Source: Cordilura impudica
Lineage: Eukaryota > Arthropoda > Insecta > Diptera > Scathophagidae
Direction: 5' to 3'
NCBI GenBank assembly: GCA_963682025.1
Contig: OY821518.1
Coordinates: forward strand, 146,942,731-147,006,730
Length of the DNA stretch: 64,000 nucleotides
Positions 1 through 10,045 of the stretch are shown one piece after another. Made by a program: the position numbers and the translations under genes. The first letter of the stretch is position 1. Each line of letters begins with the position of its first letter. Below the pieces are notes generated by a model, which saw only the letters and a list, made by a program, of their open reading frames with translations, did no database searches and was not told where the DNA came from.

Positions 1-340
1 TTTTCTTACGGGGATTATTTTTGGACTACTGATTAATGGATATAATAAACAGATACATTTGTATGGGGACTAGGTCTGAACATTGACCAAATTTCATCAA
101 TTTCAATAGCGTTCATCCTATAGTCGTTAAAAGCTTATATAGCAAATTTCATCAAAATATATTCATATTTGCGACCTCTAGTTTGATTACAATGTTTACA
201 TCGACACACAGATGGACAGACGGACAGGCGGACGAACATCGCTAAATCGACTCAGAAAGTGATGGGTCTAGGTCGGATATTTTTGGTAGTTACAAACAGC
301 AGCACAAAGTCCTTATACTACATAGTGGTATAGGGTATAA
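1..340 (+). mobile_element. DINE-1-like (Helentron-associated) element, 3' part
   Basis: The window opens inside this repeat. It carries a degenerate GACG-type microsatellite near 213-235, the phrase 'gatgggtctaggtc' near 263-276, and the terminal motif 'tggtatagggtata'. The same string order recurs at 48977-49762 (best copy), 13438-13526, 26258-26822 (reverse) and 56118-56312 (reverse). In flies, a short non-coding element with a GTCC/GACG microsatellite and subterminal inverted repeats matches the DINE-1/INE-1 group. The family assignment rests on architecture, not on an alignment. Confidence 0.65.
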
Positions 341-512
341 AAATGTTATTAGCATCATTATAACAAGTTTGTGAAGATAGATAACCTTGTATTAAATTTC
401 TTCAAGAGGGAATTAAGCAAAATAATAAAAAATCAATTTAATTTTTAGATGACTTAATAATGTGTTTTTTTTTTATTATTTTCTCTTTTTTTAATTATGA
501 CTTTCTTTTTAG

Positions 513-708
513 CTTTAGCTGTGCTTTCCCTAACATTAGCAGATGAATCACTTGATACACGAGAAAATACAGATCTCACATTGAAATGTCGTTTCACTGA
601 ACAATATGACGCCGATGATTTCACGTTTTATTGGGCAAGATGGACAGCGAATCCAGCTCAGTTTGAAAATGTTGCCATTGGTGATGTACAATTGAATTCA
701 GGCTATAG
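513..708 (+). CDS. Internal exon of an Ig-superfamily membrane/adhesion protein
   Basis: The reading frame is open from 497 to 712. A T-rich tract ending in 'ctttttag' (AG at 511-512) is a strong 3' splice site, and 'ag|gtaagtg' at 709 is a consensus donor, so I call the exon 513-708 (196 nt, phase 1 in, phase 2 out). The peptide starts with a hydrophobic stretch (LALAVLSLTLA) typical of a signal-peptide end. An Ig V-like strand pattern follows: LTLKC supplies the B-strand Cys, and FYWARW about 16 residues later supplies the core Trp. The F-strand Cys must lie in the next exon. This looks like the first Ig domain of a secreted or cell-surface adhesion receptor, probably neural, but the orthologue is not identified. 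The ATG at 497 lies in the polypyrimidine tract and is probably not the true start; the start should be in an upstream exon. I found no other exon of this gene in the window. Confidence 0.7.
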
Positions 709-715
709 GTAAGTG

Positions 716-1380
716 TGTAAACTATTTCCCTTTTAATTTCTTTCAAAAATAATTTAGTTTTTCAAATTTTTTAAAGTAAATATATCAGTATGTAACTTTG
801 CCATTACACTTTAACATTAGTAGTACCAACTTTTGGAAGTGCTACTCTACCGTAAATAAGTGTATTGTTCGCTTTTAATGATTTTTATAACAATGTTAGC
901 TACAAGTCAAGTTAAGTCTAAAGTAAAATAATCAAATTTGTTTTAACTCTTTTCGTGATATAGGCTTCGGAACAATTAATTTATATTTTTCAAAAATATT
1001 TGTGTTGAATTCTGATTTTTGTTTAAATTTATATTTTATTTTAATTATCGATTTATTATTTATAAAGTGATATTAATTTTATTGTCCTTACGATATTCTT
1101 AATATCAAAATTATTATATCACAATTATCTTATCGTCAAAATTATTATTTGAAAAAATTATTGTTAATATAATGTATTTTCTGCACAAATATTTTAATTT
1201 GATAATTGTAAATCAGTAAAAAATCAAAGAGGAACGTAATAACGGCTAAACTATACATTATGCCATGTGTTACGAAAACTGGTGCCATGTCTAAAACTAC
1301 TGTGTTCAAATGATATGTTTTTTTCATTCCTCCGAATTAACTTCATCGCCTTCAAATAATTCCCCTCCGATTGAATATAC
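716..1380. other. Non-coding, probably intronic
   Basis: AT-rich DNA directly after the splice donor. I see no coding potential or recognisable repeat. Confidence 0.5.
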
Positions 1381-1930
1381 TTCAGTCAATGTTTTTCGAA
1401 TTAGAGTCAATTTGCTGAATGGCCTTCACAGCTCGCAACTTTAACAATCAATCTTCTTAATTGATTCAATACGGTGTCCCCGGAGGGATCTTTTGAGTTT
1501 ATTGTCATGAGTAACTCAGGCAAGTACGGTTGTTGTGCATCGATATAAGTCAAATATTGTCTTGACGAACTTATCCAGTACGAGACGGTGCCAGAAGTTG
1601 TGTGCCCAAATTTATTTTGTCTTTTTGCATATAACTTGACGCAAACGGGGCATAATACTCAAATGATATTTCCTGTTAACAGTTTGGCACGCCGCGGCTT
1701 GCCGGAAAGAATTCATAACATGTCACATCACGATAATAGACTCAACTCAAGTCAAAATGTAACGGTAATGAAATGCACATCCAGAGTTTGTGGAATGAAA
1801 TTGTTTTCAAAAACAAAAAATTTTGATATAACTTTTAATAACACTCTAACTTGGTCGGACCACATTAATATGACAGTTGTTTAATCCTACATAAAGCTCA
1901 GAACTCTATGGCACACTTAATCTTTTACTC
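1380..1930 (+). pseudogene. Decayed LINE reverse-transcriptase fragment
   Basis: The open stretch 1588-1884 ends with FNNTLTWSDHIN, which matches the block 'LTWSDHI' that follows the palm domain in Jockey/I/R1-type non-LTR retrotransposons. After the stop the same frame reads SYIKLRTLWHT, the expected continuation, so the stop at 1882 is a mutation. Near 1470 an imperfect GVP..G-like string may be the remnant of the palm motif. The rest is scrambled by indels. Inactive; the clade cannot be assigned. Confidence 0.5.
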
Positions 1931-2362
1931 CTATAAAATTAAGAATATTTCTTGCCAATGTTATTTAACAGCATAGTTAGATACTTGTATGTTTCTAGAC
2001 TAACACGGTTTGTTAGAACATCTTCATTCCTGAATTAGTTTTTCGGTGTATCATTTGAACAATTGTAAACAATAAAAATTCATCTTTACATGCTAAAATT
2101 AATACATATGTATATCCGGACACCAAACAATTTTAATCTTTGGAGGAACATTTTTCGCAATTATCCTATTTTACAAAAAAAAAAAAAAAAATAAAAAAAA
2201 AATAAAAAAAAAATAAAACAAATTTGTGGCATAATTATTAAAAGAAATAAATGATTCACACTTGTTATAAAAAGTGTTCATACCCCAAACATTAAAACTG
2301 TCATACTATGAAAAAAAAAAACTACAAATAAATTATTAAGCTGTTTAGTAGTTTTATAAATT
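1930..2362. other. Non-coding with poly(A)-rich tract
   Basis: AT-rich DNA. It contains an A-rich run with T interruptions at about 2174-2218, which may be the tail of an old retroposed sequence such as the LINE just upstream. Nothing else seen. Confidence 0.5.
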
Positions 2363-2450
2363 TACTAGCTGGACCCGGTTCGCGTTGCTGGCCCCAAGAA
2401 AACATTATTAGAACATCATTTATTAAAATCGGTCCACCCGTTCTTATATA
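2363..2450 (+). repeat. Short 'ctagctg-acccgg' interspersed repeat
   Basis: Starts 'actagctggacccggttcgc' and ends with 'atcggtccacccg' followed by TATATA. Similar heads occur at about 31780 and 31950, and similar tails ('atcggtc..gccatt', then a T/A tail) at about 11560-11758. The errantivirus inserted into its TATATA tail. I do not know which autonomous element mobilises it. Confidence 0.45.
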
Positions 2451-2784
2451 AGTTAGTTAATATTATGTTCAAATAAATAAAAACACAGCTCGAGTACTTG
2501 ACTACGACTGACTTTATTAAACGAAATTACTATCTTTTAATAATACAATTTTATGCTTACATTGTTTATGAAATTAAAATTTATTTAGAAATACTACAAT
2601 TCAAAACTGCAGACATAGCGTCAGCAGTTTTTGGTGTTATTAAGGTGAAGATAAACTCGTGTTACTTTATCAACAGAATTGCTAATAAAAAGAATTATTT
2701 CTGTCGCAATATGAATAGTGACATATTTAAATGAGCGAATGCTAAATTGGCAAAATTGAAAATGAAATTAAATTGTTGTTAACT
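2451..2784 (-). repeat. Errantivirus 3' LTR (334 bp)
   Basis: Begins AGTTA and ends TAACT, the terminal inverted repeat typical of gypsy-group LTRs. It matches the LTR at 10056-10389 along its full length except for one base (A here versus G there, in the 'gtgttRctttatc' string). On the minus strand an AATAAA lies at 2513-2518, a candidate polyadenylation signal. The flanking host sequence TATA (2447-2450) matches 10390-10393 and is the target-site duplication. Confidence 0.95.
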
Positions 2785-2797
2785 CTTCCCCCTTTAG
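2785..2797 (-). promoter_or_regulatory. Polypurine tract
   Basis: On the minus strand the sequence directly before the 3' LTR reads 'ctaaagggggaag', an uninterrupted run of purines after the first bases. In LTR retroelements this tract primes plus-strand DNA synthesis. Its position, abutting the LTR edge at 2784, is as expected. Confidence 0.85.
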
Positions 2798-2812
2798 ATT
2801 GATTGTCCACAA

Positions 2813-4319
2813 TCAAAAGTAGGGTATTTGAGTAATTTTTGCTATTGAGTATTCCCTAGCATCGTTTCGACCCAGAGTTACGTGCTGTAATGGCCATGGA
2901 GCATTAATATCAGAACTATTAAGATCTTGTTTCTTCTCATGATTGCATTTTCTTCTTAGGCAGATTAATATCATTAAGATGACCGCGGAAGTCGCCAAAA
3001 CATAGTTTATAATATCGCCTAATTTACTTTCAATATTAAGAAGTTCTATGGCCTCTGTATTATTGGCATTCATTTCCTTTATTAGTTCCAATGTAAGAGT
3101 TTCCTCCACATATGGGTCTCCAACTATTGGTTGTACTATGGCAGGTAACGGGTTAGAAAAAGAGACGTCTGAGAATGAGAAAGTTCTGCCATTCACTATC
3201 AACGTTTCGTTGTGGAATTTAATAAGATAAGTACCATTTAAGTCGTAGGATTCTTGACCTATCAGAATTGTGCCATTAAATTGATTTAGCAACATTGTGC
3301 CAGGCATTATTTCCTCTACGGTAGTCATATGTAGATTGTTTATCATGGTACAATTTGAAAGTTTACTACGTACGAGTTTAGGGATACATTCGGATTCACT
3401 AATATCCTCAATATTGCCGTCTTTGCATATCGTTAGTTCATTGAAATTTTGACATTCATTCTTAATACCAAATGTTTTTTTATTGCAAATTAGGATTTCC
3501 TCAAATTCTATCTTAGTAGCAATTCTGTTAAATTTTACAGGTTTAATTCTTATTTTATTACATGGTTCATTGTAGGTGGTAGGGATATTAATAATATAAA
3601 TTAGAGAATTGGCGTTAGAGGCTATTCTTATCTCGCCGAAACCAAGAGATTCTTCGATATTTAAATAAGTTATATTTTCTTTGTCAGCTAAAGTTTTGAT
3701 CATATCCATTTCATATTTAGATAATATGAACGAATTAATGACCCCTACTTTCGCCCAGTCTATCGCGTATTTGAGATTCAAAATTTCATTTTTAATAATT
3801 CTTAATTTATAAGTTAATTTGTCTATTAAGGAATTTCTTGACTCTTCACTTTTTACCGATTTCAAAATATTATTCGTTTGCGAAGTTAATTCATTTAATT
3901 TTTCTAGTGACATTCTATTGATTATAATTTGTCTATTGTTATTCTGTAATGCATTGTTTATTTTTTGCTCAATAATTTCGAAATCAGCATGGTCTGGATT
4001 GCCTGCGACCCATTTCCATGCTGATCCAATAAAATCTAAGGATCTCTTGTTTCTTGGTTTTATACCATCAATGTGTATTTTGAGTTGTTCTATTTCATAG
4101 GAAAGGAAAGGATAGAGAGGATGGGAAGTGCTCACATTTGAGTGGACGATGGACCGTATATCGTCGATTACCTTTTCGTAATTGTCCATATCAACCACAT
4201 GTACCAATTTCACTGTACCAGACTGGATTCTAGCAGACCCAGTATCGATAGCTACCACCCTTGAATTGGTGTAGTCCAGTATTTTCACCTCGCCATAAGT
4301 GAGAGATAATAATGTAACG
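2813..4319 (-). CDS. env: Errantivirus env, main coding exon
   Basis: About 500 codons of envelope glycoprotein, open from a stop near 4360 to 2813. From the GTG at 4288 the residues show: an R-N-K-R furin-type site at 79-82; the SLDFIG..W block right after it (fusion-peptide region of the baculovirus-F/errantivirus family); a heptad-rich stretch at about 105-180; clustered cysteines at 240-315; N-glycosylation sites such as NGT and NCT; one transmembrane segment at about 425-444 followed by basic R-R-K; and a 45-residue tail. There is no in-frame ATG at the start. Instead 'ttctctcttttctag' ends at 4320, an excellent 3' splice site, so translation probably begins in a spliced upstream exon (9542-9564). 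No internal stops. Confidence 0.9.
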
Positions 4320-4345
4320 CTAGAAAAGAGAGAAAAATTTAAGAA
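4320..4345 (-). promoter_or_regulatory. Predicted env 3' splice acceptor
   Basis: On the minus strand a pyrimidine-rich tract runs into TAG, with the AG at 4321-4320. It lies just downstream of the pol stop (4358) and just upstream of the env frame. Gypsy-group env is known to be translated from a spliced subgenomic RNA, and this is the expected position. Confidence 0.75.
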
Positions 4346-4357
4346 ATCTATATCTCG

Positions 4358-7300
4358 CTAGTTGCGGATGTTGTTCTTATGAACAATTTTCCCACTATCT
4401 GTCAACACAGTGGTATGCTTGTCTTCTTTAACTATTTCTGGCCTATAGCTCCTAGAAAGTTTAGTCCCCAATCTCTTATTGACCCTAACAAATATTACCT
4501 CCCCTATTTTATATGTTCTAGGGATAATTCTGTCTCGATTGTGGTAATTTAGATCTGACAACTGTTTATCCTTAATATCCTTGACCATTTTCGTTATGTC
4601 ATTTTCGCGTTCTTTAGGCTTACCATGAGATTTCCTACCGAAAAATGCCTCAACTGGTTTTTTTTTCAAGGATGAGTGGACTGTATTGTTGTATTCAAAG
4701 ATAGATTTGTCTAAAAGTTCGGACAGGTTAAGTTGCGTTCCTTCAGATTTGAGGCATCTCATAATTTCTGAGAGGGTTGAATGAAATCTTTCTATTTGTC
4801 CGTTTACGGTACTGGCGTACGGTGGAATTCGGAAAACTTTTATATTGAACTGATTCTCCATCATGAATATTATAGATTTTGAGCTGAAAGATTTCTCATT
4901 GTCCATTACGACAATTTCGGGCATTCCAAAATTCAAAAGTATCTCTCTTAGGGGTTGCCTAATATCTTCTGTTGCCCTTGATTTTAATATTCGTGCCTGT
5001 GCATATTTGGTAAGTTTATCGATTCCCGTCAGAATAGATGTCTTTTCTGTTATGTAGATATCAATGTGCACAATTTGTCCTGGATATTGTGGGATTGGTG
5101 TCTCTTGAATGTTTATGTTGTTAGGATGTCTATCGTATTTATTTTCTTTGCATATTTTACATAATTTGTTAATTCTCTTAATTTTAGCTGTCATTTGAGG
5201 GAAATAACATCTTTCAAGAAGTTGGGCTTTGTTCTCGTTAGCGTTTCGGTGTGCCCTGTTGTGTTCGTTTATGATTTCTACTTCTTGATCTGTTTCGTTA
5301 GGAATATCTGTTACCATTTTCCTCGTGTAAAGAACTTTAAATCTGTAGAAATTCTTGGAATATATTTCCTGTGCCTTGCCAAGTATTTGGTCCGTGGTCT
5401 TTAAGCAATTTGTAACTGAGGGGTTTAAATATTTACTCAGAATTTCCTTCAATCGTTCCTCGGTGAAGTTCGGTTCCAAAATGATGTGGCGGTGATATGT
5501 TGGGAACACGATTTGGAATTCGTACGACTGTTTGTCATGTTGTTCTAATATTATCTGATTTTTGAACGCGTTTATTGGTGTGTCAGTATACTGGATGAGG
5601 TTTTTGGGAGAGCTTTGATTGCTATGTTGGGTAGCGATTGTTGAACCTATCTGAAATACCTGTTGCGGCGGTCTAGATAATGCGTCCGCGACGACATTGG
5701 TCCTACCTGGTTTGTAAAGTAGTTCATAATTGTATTCCTCTAGAGATGCTTTCCATCTTTTAAGTCTGCCGTTAGAATTTTTGTTGGTTAGTGCGTATGT
5801 GAGTGGTTGATGGTCCGTAAAAATTTTAAACTTTGTAGAGCCATAGAGGTAGTTTCTAAATGCTTTGACTGCCCAAATAATCGCGAGCATCTCCTTTTCA
5901 TTTGTCGCGTAATGTTCTTCTGCTCTATTAAGTGTCCTGGAAATGAATGTAATTGGTCTCCCATCTTGTTCTAATACCGCACCAATCGCGTAGTTTGATG
6001 CGTCTGTAGTGAGGTGAAACTCTTTTTCGAAATTGGGGTATGTTAACATAACGTCCTCTGATATTAATGTCTTTTTTATTTTATTAAATGCATTTAAGGC
6101 ATCGTCGCTCATTTTGACCTTCACTCTGCTAGACATATTTTTGGACATTCGTCCCTCCTCCCCCCTTAAAAGCGTTGTTAAGGGTTTTGCCAATTTGGCA
6201 TAGTCCTTAATAAAGCGGCGGTAAAACCCTGACATACCTAGAAATGATCTTAAATCTTTTATTGTTTCGGGGACTGGGAATCTATTTATTGTTTCCACTT
6301 TCTTCGGGTTGGCTCGTATCCCTTTATCGCAAATTAAAAATCCCAAAAATTCTACTTCTGTTTTGAGGAACTCGCATTTATCCAGTTGTACCTTCATGTT
6401 GGCTGATTCTAGTGTGTGAAAAACTTTTTCGATATTATCGAAATGTGTTTTTTCGTCTTTACCGAATATGACGATGTCGTCTATATAGACATAACAGATC
6501 TTCCCTATGTGATCGCGTAGTATATCGTCTAATGCTCTTTGGAAAATTGAAGGAGCATTTCTAAGACCGAATGGGAGTCGTGTGAACTCATATTTTCCGT
6601 TGTTAACTGAAAATGCAGTCTTTTCCATGTCGCTTTCTCTAAGGGGAATTTGGTGAAAACCACTCTTTAGGTCTATTACTGAAAAATATTTATTCTGACC
6701 CAACTGAGAAAGGACCTCGTTAATTTCGGGAATTGGGTATCTATCGGGGACCGTGACCATGTTAAGTTTCCTGTAGTCGATGACTACTCTAAATTTTTTT
6801 ACGCCTGAGGCATCCATTTTCTTTGATACAATCCATACTGGTGCATTGTATGGTGATTTGGAGGGTCTAATGATACCCTGGTTCAGAAGATCTTCTATCT
6901 GACGTTCGACTTCATCTTTCAGATTCATCGGGTAGGGGTAGCATCTGGAGTAGATAGGATTATCGGTGGTTGTTCGGATTTCCCCTTTTACGGTTGTCGT
7001 GTAAGTGAGATTTTCATTGGGTTCAGCAAACAAATTTGGATATTTTAATACTAGATTATTTATCTTGCATTTCTGGTCCTCTTTCATATGGTCTGTTCTA
7101 ATCGTAATATTATTTACACATTGTGATATTTGTTGTCTCAATTTAATTTTAATGTTGTTTTTCACGACCATTAAATTTTTTGCTGTATGAATAACAGCTG
7201 ATAGTTCCTTAAGGCTATCATTACCCAATATGGCATGAAAAGATTTTAGTGTTGGTAATCCGAAAAATTTTATTTTTAGGTCTCTTACTCCAAAAAGATT

Positions 7301-7501
7301 AATGAATGTGTGGTGGGTTATTGGAACTTTCCCTCCCACGGAATTTGCATAAAAGGTGTTTTCGTTCCGAATGGCTGTTCTTATAAGTGAAGTCTGTATA
7401 TAATTCTTATTTGATCCTGTGTCCACCAATATCCTCAGTATTTCCCCGTCTTTCGTCTTTGCTTCGAAATACGGCAAAGACGAGTTCGTTATTCTAAAAA
7501 A
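4358..7501 (-). CDS. pol: Errantivirus Pol (PR-RT-RH-IN), -1 frame to gag
   Basis: About 1,045 residues reached by -1 frameshifting. Counting from the TTG at 7477: aspartic protease with DTG at 19-21; RT with the NAPVWIVSKK block near 211, VIDLKSGFHQI near 268, LPFGL at 301, and YIDD at about 331-334; RNase H with TTDAS near 491, NEKE near 527, FTDHQ near 553 and VVADAL near 596; integrase zinc finger with H739, H743, C773 and C776; integrase core with D806, D859 and E896 (36 residues between the last two); and a GPY/F-like C-terminal region. All expected catalytic residues are visible and there are no stops. The TTG is not a real start, because the frame is open through the gag overlap. It ends 38 nt before the env splice acceptor. 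Confidence 0.95.
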   Translation of the reverse strand, partial: FFRITNSSLPYFEAKTKDGEILRILVDTGSNKNYIQTSLIRTAIRNENTFYANSVGGKVPITHHTFINLFGVRDLKIKFFGLPTLKSFHAILGNDSLKELSAVIHTAKNLMVVKNNIKIKLRQQISQCVNNITIRTDHMKEDQKCKINNLVLKYPNLFAEPNENLTYTTTVKGEIRTTTDNPIYSRCYPYPMNLKDEVERQIEDLLNQGIIRPSKSPYNAPVWIVSKKMDASGVKKFRVVIDYRKLNMVTVPDRYPIPEINEVLSQLGQNKYFSVIDLKSGFHQIPLRESDMEKTAFSVNNGKYEFTRLPFGLRNAPSIFQRALDDILRDHIGKICYVYIDDIVIFGKDEKTHFDNIEKVFHTLESANMKVQLDKCEFLKTEVEFLGFLICDKGIRANPKKVETINRFPVPETIKDLRSFLGMSGFYRRFIKDYAKLAKPLTTLLRGEEGRMSKNMSSRVKVKMSDDALNAFNKIKKTLISEDVMLTYPNFEKEFHLTTDASNYAIGAVLEQDGRPITFISRTLNRAEEHYATNEKEMLAIIWAVKAFRNYLYGSTKFKIFTDHQPLTYALTNKNSNGRLKRWKASLEEYNYELLYKPGRTNVVADALSRPPQQVFQIGSTIATQHSNQSSPKNLIQYTDTPINAFKNQIILEQHDKQSYEFQIVFPTYHRHIILEPNFTEERLKEILSKYLNPSVTNCLKTTDQILGKAQEIYSKNFYRFKVLYTRKMVTDIPNETDQEVEIINEHNRAHRNANENKAQLLERCYFPQMTAKIKRINKLCKICKENKYDRHPNNINIQETPIPQYPGQIVHIDIYITEKTSILTGIDKLTKYAQARILKSRATEDIRQPLREILLNFGMPEIVVMDNEKSFSSKSIIFMMENQFNIKVFRIPPYASTVNGQIERFHSTLSEIMRCLKSEGTQLNLSELLDKSIFEYNNTVHSSLKKKPVEAFFGRKSHGKPKERENDITKMVKDIKDKQLSDLNYHNRDRIIPRTYKIGEVIFVRVNKRLGTKLSRSYRPEIVKEDKHTTVLTDSGKIVHKNNIRN

Positions 7502-8916
7502 TGAATGTCTGCGTAGTGTTGGTCGTATTCTTGTTCATTTGACATATATTGCGCGTGATCATTAATGTATTCTTGCAGCGGTTGTAATTCCTCTTCTGCT
7601 TCGTAAGATGACATCTCATTATAGTAGCCCGCAGCAAGTTCCTCTTCAGGGTTTGCTGCTTCTGTAGGTTCCGTATCAACGTGGAAATTCCTTTGAAATT
7701 TTTGTGGTTGTTGTAATGATTGATCGGTTGGTCTCTTTCCCATGAATCTATCATTAGGTCTGGGTCGGTTCATATAATTAATGTTTCTTGTTTGCATTGA
7801 TTGATCTATATCCATTGGTTCTGGTTTTGTCGGTGGTTTTGGCGCAAGTGGACGTGGTGGTGGAATATTCGGTCTGAAATTATTATTTATATTTCCTTGG
7901 AGTTGATTTGGGAATTGCCTTTGGCCAAGAACTTGTTGCGGTCTGTAGTTATAATATTGGTGTGGGGTGAAATTATTGGGATGATTTACTTCAAATTGAG
8001 ATCTTGGGTTTGGGGTTGTCATTACAGTAGGGAAAAATTTGTTCGGCTTATTAGGGATTTGTGGTTTAAAATTCCGATTGTTCCCCAGAGGGGCTTGTGA
8101 ATTTCTGATATTTCTGTTGTAAGCATATTCTGTACGAAAGTTTTGATTCTGTAATTTTAGGCACAGATGCAATGCCTGTGGGAGAGTTGTCGGTTCCCGA
8201 ATGCATAATAATTTGGAAAGGTCGCCTCGTAGTCCACGGATAAATGTATCTAGCGCTTTGTCCCTGTAAGTCTGGATCAGAGTGTCCATGGCTTCTCTAC
8301 CAATTGTCATGCATGAGATGTTATTCACGATTAAAGACAAATGTGAGTAGACGTCCTGATAGAAATCTTGGACGGAGTTATTACTTTGAACGAGAGTGGT
8401 CATTTGGTATTCCAATGTGCCAAGATCACGTTTGTCAGCGTAGTGTAACGCGAGGCAACGTGAAATGGATTCCCAGTTCAAAGGAGTGTTGTAGGATTCC
8501 AATGCGGCATCGGCCGCCCCTATGACTTTGTTTCTAATAACATTAAGGATCGCAAAATACTTCGGAGTGCCTCTTGTTGATTCATACAAACCCAAAACCC
8601 GTTCTACGCTCTTCCTCCAGGAGCTAAATTCTGCGTGATTGCCTGAAAATTCTCGCAGACAGCGAACAATGTCGGGAACTTTGTCCAAGTCTGTAAGGTT
8701 TTCCCTATATCGTTCGTCTATTCCCTGATCTACCCCTGAAATTTCCGCATTGGGATTTAGTATGTTTTCTACTGCATTTCTACACTGTTCCCTACAAATT
8801 CTAGTTACTACATTAATGATGTTCGCCTCAAATTGAGCGTTTTGATGGATGGGTGGGATGTTGGGATTATTGGGATTTAGTATAGGAGGGCGAATTAAAT
8901 TTTCTGGGTTGGACAT
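7489..8916 (-). CDS. gag: Errantivirus Gag, 475 aa
   Basis: ATG at 8916 (MSNPENL...), stop TAA at 7489-7491. Structural capsid/nucleocapsid polyprotein. The N-terminal third is helical and charged. A capsid-like region at about 90-260 includes W and F at FSSWRKS and FIRGLRGDL, similar in layout to errantivirus gag. The C-terminal half is rich in Asn, Pro, Gln and Arg and ends acidic. There is no CCHC zinc knuckle, as is common for gypsy-group Gag; the basic N/P/Q/R region probably binds RNA. Pol follows in the -1 frame across a slippery heptamer at 7495-7501. Start context is A-rich (aaaacaaaATG). Confidence 0.92.
   Translation of the reverse strand: MSNPENLIRPPILNPNNPNIPPIHQNAQFEANIINVVTRICREQCRNAVENILNPNAEISGVDQGIDERYRENLTDLDKVPDIVRCLREFSGNHAEFSSWRKSVERVLGLYESTRGTPKYFAILNVIRNKVIGAADAALESYNTPLNWESISRCLALHYADKRDLGTLEYQMTTLVQSNNSVQDFYQDVYSHLSLIVNNISCMTIGREAMDTLIQTYRDKALDTFIRGLRGDLSKLLCIREPTTLPQALHLCLKLQNQNFRTEYAYNRNIRNSQAPLGNNRNFKPQIPNKPNKFFPTVMTTPNPRSQFEVNHPNNFTPHQYYNYRPQQVLGQRQFPNQLQGNINNNFRPNIPPPRPLAPKPPTKPEPMDIDQSMQTRNINYMNRPRPNDRFMGKRPTDQSLQQPQKFQRNFHVDTEPTEAANPEEELAAGYYNEMSSYEAEEELQPLQEYINDHAQYMSNEQEYDQHYADIHFLE
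7495..7501 (-). promoter_or_regulatory. -1 ribosomal frameshift site (T TTT TTA)
   Basis: In the gag frame the last codons read CAT TTT TTA GAA TAA, so the heptamer T TTT TTA sits correctly phased (X XXY YYZ), one codon before the stop. Slipping back one base enters the pol frame, which is open through to the protease. The heptamer is of the same class as that of lentiviruses. I could not identify a stimulatory hairpin or pseudoknot by eye. Confidence 0.8.
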
Positions 8917-10045
8917 TTTGTTTTTTAATTTCTAAAAATTTGTAAGATTTGGTTTCGATAAAATAAATTTTCGAGTTTTAGAGGGTGATTATTAATGCTT
9001 AATTAGAATATTCAATTTGATATAGATGGATTAAAAAGTTTATTTGTAGAAACTATCTTTCAATTTAATTGATTTTAATTTAATAAAAAATATTTAATTT
9101 AACATAAGTGATACAACGTGAAGATTTAATTTAGGATTTATATTTTCGCAGAAAGAATTTCTTTTATTTTGTTATAGTAATTTAGTTTTAAAACTAGTAA
9201 TTTATAGAAAATTTCCTTTAATTTAAATGATATTTAATTTAGGAATTATATTTTTGTTGTAGTAAATTAATTTTAATATTAACACTTTGTATGAAATATT
9301 TTCTAATTTAAGTAATTTGAATTTAGTTCAAAATATTCAATTTAAAAGTTTATTTTTAGGTAAGTTTCTTTGTAGAAAATATTTTTCAATTTAAAGATCT
9401 TTTAAAAATGTATTTTCTTTCTTAAGAAGGCAATGAAAAGTTATTTCTTAAATTTAAATATGTTCGATTTGAAAGTTTTATAAATATCTTGTTTTTCCTT
9501 TTGAAAAATTCTGATTTTTGCAGTTATTTGTTTTGACTTACATTAAGCTGATAGGTAACTTCATTTTTTCGTCTATGTTGGAGTTGGATTTGATGCGGTG
9601 TTGCTACAATTTAGTGACGGTGTTGATGTCCGATTTGATGTTGATGTTTAATCCTTTTCCCTCTTGCTGCCCAGGCAAAATCGTTGCCTGGTGACGATGT
9701 TGTACTTCTCTTTAAGTGGAGCTTACAATTGATTTTAAAAGTTTCGTATCAAGGTTTATTAGAATTTAGGTTATAGTTAATTTTTTTAATTTATTAGTTT
9801 TAAAAAGTTTTTATTAACCTTTTATTTCTAGGTTAGTTTAATATTTTAACAGTTTTCACTTAGGTTAATGTTTAGAATATTTTTATTAGAGTTCTTGCTT
9901 CAGTGTCCTTTTAATTGTTGTTACTTAAGGAACTGTTTCATTTTTTTAATGAATTTAATTTACACTGTTTTAGTTTTTAAACTTTTCCACTGCACTTTAA
10001 GTATTTTTTGATTTTTTATTTTCACTACTTGAGTGTATTTATTTT
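8917..10045 (-). other. Errantivirus 5' leader
   Basis: A long (1.1 kb), T-rich (on the plus strand) untranslated leader between the primer site and the gag ATG. It contains the predicted env micro-exon and splice donor (9541-9564). No other frame is supported. Confidence 0.7.
9542..9564 (-). CDS. env: Predicted 5' coding exon of env (signal-peptide start)
   Basis: On the minus strand an ATG at 9564-9562 is followed by six codons and two bases, then GTAAGT (GT at 9541-9540), the only consensus-quality donor I found in the leader. The phase (two bases) matches the env acceptor at 4320, which supplies one base to complete the codon and continues in the env frame. The short exon starts with Met-Lys and is hydrophobic, and the first codons after the acceptor are Leu/Thr/Ser-rich, so together they have the character of a signal peptide. 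This is inferred from splice signals and phase, not from transcripts. Confidence 0.65.

Noticed and set aside
7477..7477. TTG at 7477 as the start of pol, and GTG at 4288 as the start of env
   Set aside because: The pol frame is open upstream through the gag overlap, and env is better explained by splicing. Non-ATG starts are not needed.
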